Shown: piece after piece, positions 61,264-64,000 of the stretch | Position numbering within the stretch: the first letter of the stretch is position 1 | Layout of the letters: every line of letters starts with the position of its first letter | Source of the DNA: Rhizobium sp. ARZ01 | GTDB taxonomy: Bacteria > Pseudomonadota > Alphaproteobacteria > Rhizobiales > Rhizobiaceae | NCBI RefSeq assembly: GCF_014851675.1 | Contig: NZ_JACVAE010000001.1 | Span: forward strand, 2,046,001 to 2,110,000 | DNA length: 64,000 nucleotides | Direction: 5' to 3' | The notes under the pieces: model-generated | The model's input: only the letters and a program-made list of their open reading frames with translations | The model's database searches: none | Told to the model about the DNA's origin: nothing | Translations under genes and position numbers: made by a program

Positions 61264-62887
61264 TCTGCTCTCCGTCCGCAATCTGAAGATCGAGGCGACG
61301 AGCTATCCGCCGGGCGAGCCTCCCAAGACCGTTACCCTCGTCGAGGGCGTCTCCTTCGACGTGCAGAAAGGCAAGGTACTCGGTCTGATCGGCGAGTCCG
61401 GCGCTGGCAAATCCACCATCGGCCTGACCGCGCTGGCCTATGGCCGCGGCGGCGTGCGGATCACCGGCGGCGAGGTGAAGCTGAATGGCCAGGATCTTCT
61501 GCAGCTTCGGCCCACCGGTATCCGGCAAGTACGCGGCTCCAAGGTCTGTTACGTCGCGCAGTCCGCAGCGGCTGCCTTCAACCCGGCCCACCGCCTCGGC
61601 GAACAAGTCATCGAGGCGACGCTGAGACACGGCATCATGAGCCGGGTGGAGGCGGAAAAGCGTGCCCTCTATCTTTTCAAGGTCCTCGGCCTGCCGAACC
61701 CGGAGACGTTCGGCCAACGCTATCCGCATCAGGTTTCCGGCGGCCAGCTCCAGCGGGCCATGACCGCAATGGCGCTCTGCCCCAATCCCGAGCTGATCGT
61801 TTTTGACGAACCGACCACGGCGCTCGACGTGACAACCCAGATCGACGTGCTCGCTGCAATCAAGCATGCGATCGAGGAAACGCACACGGCGGCGATCTAC
61901 ATCACCCATGACCTGGCCGTCGTCGCCCAGATCACCGACGACATCCTCGTGCTCCGGCACGGCAAGATGGTCGAATACGGCTCGGTCAAGCAGATCATCG
62001 AGGCGCCGACGCAGGACTACACCCGGGCACTCGTCAATGTCCGCGGAACCGGCCGTGAGGAGGCGCGGGACCAGTCCGATCGCCTGTTGAAGGTCGAAAA
62101 AATCACCGCCGGTTATTCCAACGGCTTCAAGGTGCTGCAGGATGTCACGCTGCACATCCCGAAGGGGCAGACACTAGCCGTCGTCGGCGAAAGCGGCTCC
62201 GGCAAATCGACGCTCGCCCGCGTCATAACCGGCCTGCTTCCACCGCAGGAAGGAGCCGTCAGCTTCGACGGAAAGCCGTTGCCGCGTGCACTCAAGGGCC
62301 GTTCCCGCGACGAACTGCGCCGCATCCAGATGATCTACCAGATGGCCGACACGGCGATGAACCCGCGCCAGACGGTGCGCGATATCGTCGGCCGCCCGCT
62401 CAGCTTCTACTACGGCATGCATGGCCAGTCGAAGACGGCGCGGGTCAAGGAACTGCTCGACCAGATCGAGATGGGCGAGCGCTTCCTAACCCGCTATCCG
62501 GCCGAGCTTTCCGGCGGACAGAAGCAGCGCGTGGCGATCGCACGTGCGCTTGCGGCAAAACCCGAGCTGATCCTGTGCGACGAGCCGACCTCGGCGCTCG
62601 ATCCGCTGGTGGCGGAGGGCATCTTGAAGCTGCTGCTGAAGCTGCAGGAGGAAACAAAGGTTTCCTACATGTTCATCACCCACGACATTGCGATCGTCCG
62701 CGCCATCGCGGATTCCGTTGCGGTGATGCACCACGGCCGTCTCGTCCGCTTCGGTCCGAAGTCGAAGGTGCTCTCGCCACCGTTCGACGACTACACCGAC
62801 CTTCTGCTGAAATCGGTCCCTGAAATGGAGATCGGCTGGCTGGAGCGGGTGCTGACGACGCGTCGGATGGAGAGCGCCGGAAACTGA
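61256..62887 (+). CDS. ABC importer ATPase with two fused nucleotide-binding domains
   Basis: The protein of 543 residues joins a DppD-like half (Walker A GESGAGKST, signature VSGGQLQRAMTAMA, Walker B LIVFDEPTTALD) with a DppF-like half (Walker A GESGSGKST, signature LSGGQKQRVAIARAL, Walker B LILCDEPTSALD). Fusion of both motors in one chain differs from the separate pair at 19834-21769. It completes the importer next to the carnitine genes. Confidence 0.92.
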   Translation: MHDLLSVRNLKIEATSYPPGEPPKTVTLVEGVSFDVQKGKVLGLIGESGAGKSTIGLTALAYGRGGVRITGGEVKLNGQDLLQLRPTGIRQVRGSKVCYVAQSAAAAFNPAHRLGEQVIEATLRHGIMSRVEAEKRALYLFKVLGLPNPETFGQRYPHQVSGGQLQRAMTAMALCPNPELIVFDEPTTALDVTTQIDVLAAIKHAIEETHTAAIYITHDLAVVAQITDDILVLRHGKMVEYGSVKQIIEAPTQDYTRALVNVRGTGREEARDQSDRLLKVEKITAGYSNGFKVLQDVTLHIPKGQTLAVVGESGSGKSTLARVITGLLPPQEGAVSFDGKPLPRALKGRSRDELRRIQMIYQMADTAMNPRQTVRDIVGRPLSFYYGMHGQSKTARVKELLDQIEMGERFLTRYPAELSGGQKQRVAIARALAAKPELILCDEPTSALDPLVAEGILKLLLKLQEETKVSYMFITHDIAIVRAIADSVAVMHHGRLVRFGPKSKVLSPPFDDYTDLLLKSVPEMEIGWLERVLTTRRMESAGN

Positions 62888-62915
62888 TCGGCGAATTTTG
62901 GTTGCCGAATGACTC

Positions 62916-62946
62916 TTGCCGGGGTAGCGCCGCCCCGGCAATATTT
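62916..62946 (+). terminator. probable terminator after the importer operon
   Basis: TTGCCGGGG pairs with CCCCGGCAA over 9 bp around an 8-nt loop, followed by the short TATTT. It lies 29 bp past the ATPase stop and before the dehydratase start, so expression of the dehydratase may be reduced relative to the importer. Confidence 0.55.
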
Positions 62947-62974
62947 GCGCCGTCCGCTAAAGCCGAGGTTACTG

Positions 62975-63967
62975 ATGACTTTTCCTCCAAGTGCCGTGCA
63001 ATCACTGCGTATCCCGACATTCGATGACGTACGGGCGGCGCAGGCGCGTCTCTCCGGCATGGCGCACCGAACGCCCGTCTTGACCTCGCGCACGGCCAAC
63101 ACCCGCTCTGGAGCGACGCTCTACTTCAAGGCAGAGAACCTGCAGCGCGCTGGCGCCTTCAAGTTCCGTGGCGCCTACAATGCGATCGCCGCTTTGGAAG
63201 CCGGTGTGCGGAAGAATGGCGTTGTCGCCTACTCGTCGGGTAACCATGCCCAGGCGATCGCCTATGCCGCCATGCTTCAGGGCGTTCCGGCAACGATCGT
63301 CATGCCGCATGACGCGCCGGAGATAAAGGTGGCAGCGACGAAGGGCTATGGCGCCGAGATCGTCTTCTATGATCGCTACAACGAGAACCGCGAGGAGATC
63401 GCCGGGCGCCTGGCAACAAAACGCGGCGCGTCCCTAATCCCGCCCTACGATCACCCCGATGTCATCGCCGGACAGGGAACGGCAGCACTCGAGCTGATCG
63501 AGGAGGTGGGCGAGATCGACATGCTAGTCGTTCCCCTTGGCGGTGGAGGACTCCTGGCTGGGTGCGCACTGGCGGCCAAGGCGCTCTCGCCCGGTTGCGC
63601 CATCCTCGGCGTCGAGCCGGAGGCAGGCAACGACGGCCAGCAGTCCCTGCGCAAGGGCGAGGTCGTCCATATTCCCGTGCCGAAATCGATCGCCGACGGC
63701 GCGCTGTCCACCCACGTCGGCTACCACAACTTCCCAATCCTGCAGGACAAGGTGGGTGGCATCTCCACGGTCTCAGATGCGCAATTGGTCGACACGATGC
63801 GTTTCTTCGCCGAGCGAATGAAGATCATCGTCGAGCCGACCGGTTGCCTTGCCGCAGCAGCCGTGCTGCAGGGCGCGGTCCCCTGCGAAGGCAAACGCGT
63901 CGGCATCATCCTGAGCGGTGGCAATGTGGATCTCAAGGTCTTTGCCGCCTTGATGGCCGACGCGTAG
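62975..63967 (+). CDS. PLP-dependent threonine/serine dehydratase family enzyme
   Basis: This cytosolic enzyme of 330 residues has the fold type II PLP core: AGAFKFRGAYNAI carries the Schiff-base Lys, YSSGNHAQAIAYAA binds the substrate carboxylate, and PLGGGGLLAGCALA holds the phosphate. There is no C-terminal ACT regulatory domain, so it resembles catabolic TdcB or the EutB-type dehydratases of ectoine use. ATG at 62975 has GAGG 6 nt upstream. Whether it belongs to the carnitine operon functionally is unclear; it could act on a hydroxy-amino acid from the same nutrient source. Confidence 0.88.
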   Translation: MTFPPSAVQSLRIPTFDDVRAAQARLSGMAHRTPVLTSRTANTRSGATLYFKAENLQRAGAFKFRGAYNAIAALEAGVRKNGVVAYSSGNHAQAIAYAAMLQGVPATIVMPHDAPEIKVAATKGYGAEIVFYDRYNENREEIAGRLATKRGASLIPPYDHPDVIAGQGTAALELIEEVGEIDMLVVPLGGGGLLAGCALAAKALSPGCAILGVEPEAGNDGQQSLRKGEVVHIPVPKSIADGALSTHVGYHNFPILQDKVGGISTVSDAQLVDTMRFFAERMKIIVEPTGCLAAAAVLQGAVPCEGKRVGIILSGGNVDLKVFAALMADA

Positions 63968-64000
63968 CCACCCCCGCCCACCGCGGTACAACTGTTCTTC

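Noticed and set aside
1..64000. CRISPR arrays, insertion sequences, prophage, tRNA or rRNA genes
   Set aside because: No spaced direct-repeat array, transposase, integrase, tRNA cloverleaf or rRNA sequence was seen; the palindromic repeats are short intergenic elements.

Overview
The window looks like a chromosomal or chromid segment of an alphaproteobacterium, most likely a member of the Rhizobiaceae close to Sinorhizobium/Ensifer. The reasons are high G+C coding sequence, many solute importers for compatible solutes and amines, an ArsR-methyltransferase regulator next to metF, a carnitine dehydrogenase-thioesterase fusion of the kind studied in S. meliloti, and RIME-like palindromic repeats. 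The genus is an inference; no rRNA or tRNA gene is present to fix it.

Layout. Positions 1-9.9 kb hold housekeeping and scattered genes: a lytic transglycosylase cut by the left edge, two EamA exporters, a 25-residue membrane microprotein, a sahR-metF methionine-cycle operon with a perfect 22-bp operator, ettA, an RNase T2 relative with altered active-site residues, and a monoacylglycerol-lipase-like hydrolase. At 10.0-12.9 kb a class III CoA-transferase is coupled to a ThDP enzyme. At 13.2-14.5 kb lie a small phosphatase-like protein and a mutarotase-like protein. At 14.7-22.9 kb an amidohydrolase, a complete oligopeptide-type ABC importer and a C45 Ntn-hydrolase form one likely operon. At 23-27.3 kb are an L,D-transpeptidase, a soluble globin-coupled chemoreceptor and an orphan ParA-type ATPase.

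At 27.5-35.2 kb an N-formylglutamate-amidohydrolase-like protein, an APC permease, a glutamine-synthetase-like ligase, an aldehyde dehydrogenase and an iron alcohol dehydrogenase run leftward, opposite an RpiR-type regulator. The set fits a gamma-glutamylation route for an alkanolamine such as ethanolamine. At 35.3-45.3 kb two more importers of the spermidine/iron type flank a LuxR-type regulator, the second ending in a short-chain dehydrogenase. At 45.4-49.5 kb come DUF1194, LssY_C, an ECF sigma factor with cupredoxin and DUF4142 partners, and a YdeI-family protein.

The most coherent block is 49.6-63.9 kb. A CdhR-type regulator diverges from genes for dehydrocarnitine cleavage (BKACE), L-carnitine dehydrogenase-thioesterase, an acyl-CoA dehydrogenase, an ADP-forming CoA ligase, a CaiD-like hydratase and a dipeptide-type importer, followed by a PLP dehydratase. 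Read together they could take gamma-butyrobetaine or crotonobetaine through L-carnitine to glycine betaine. Three of the four ABC operons carry a strong hairpin at the junction between the binding-protein gene and the first permease gene.
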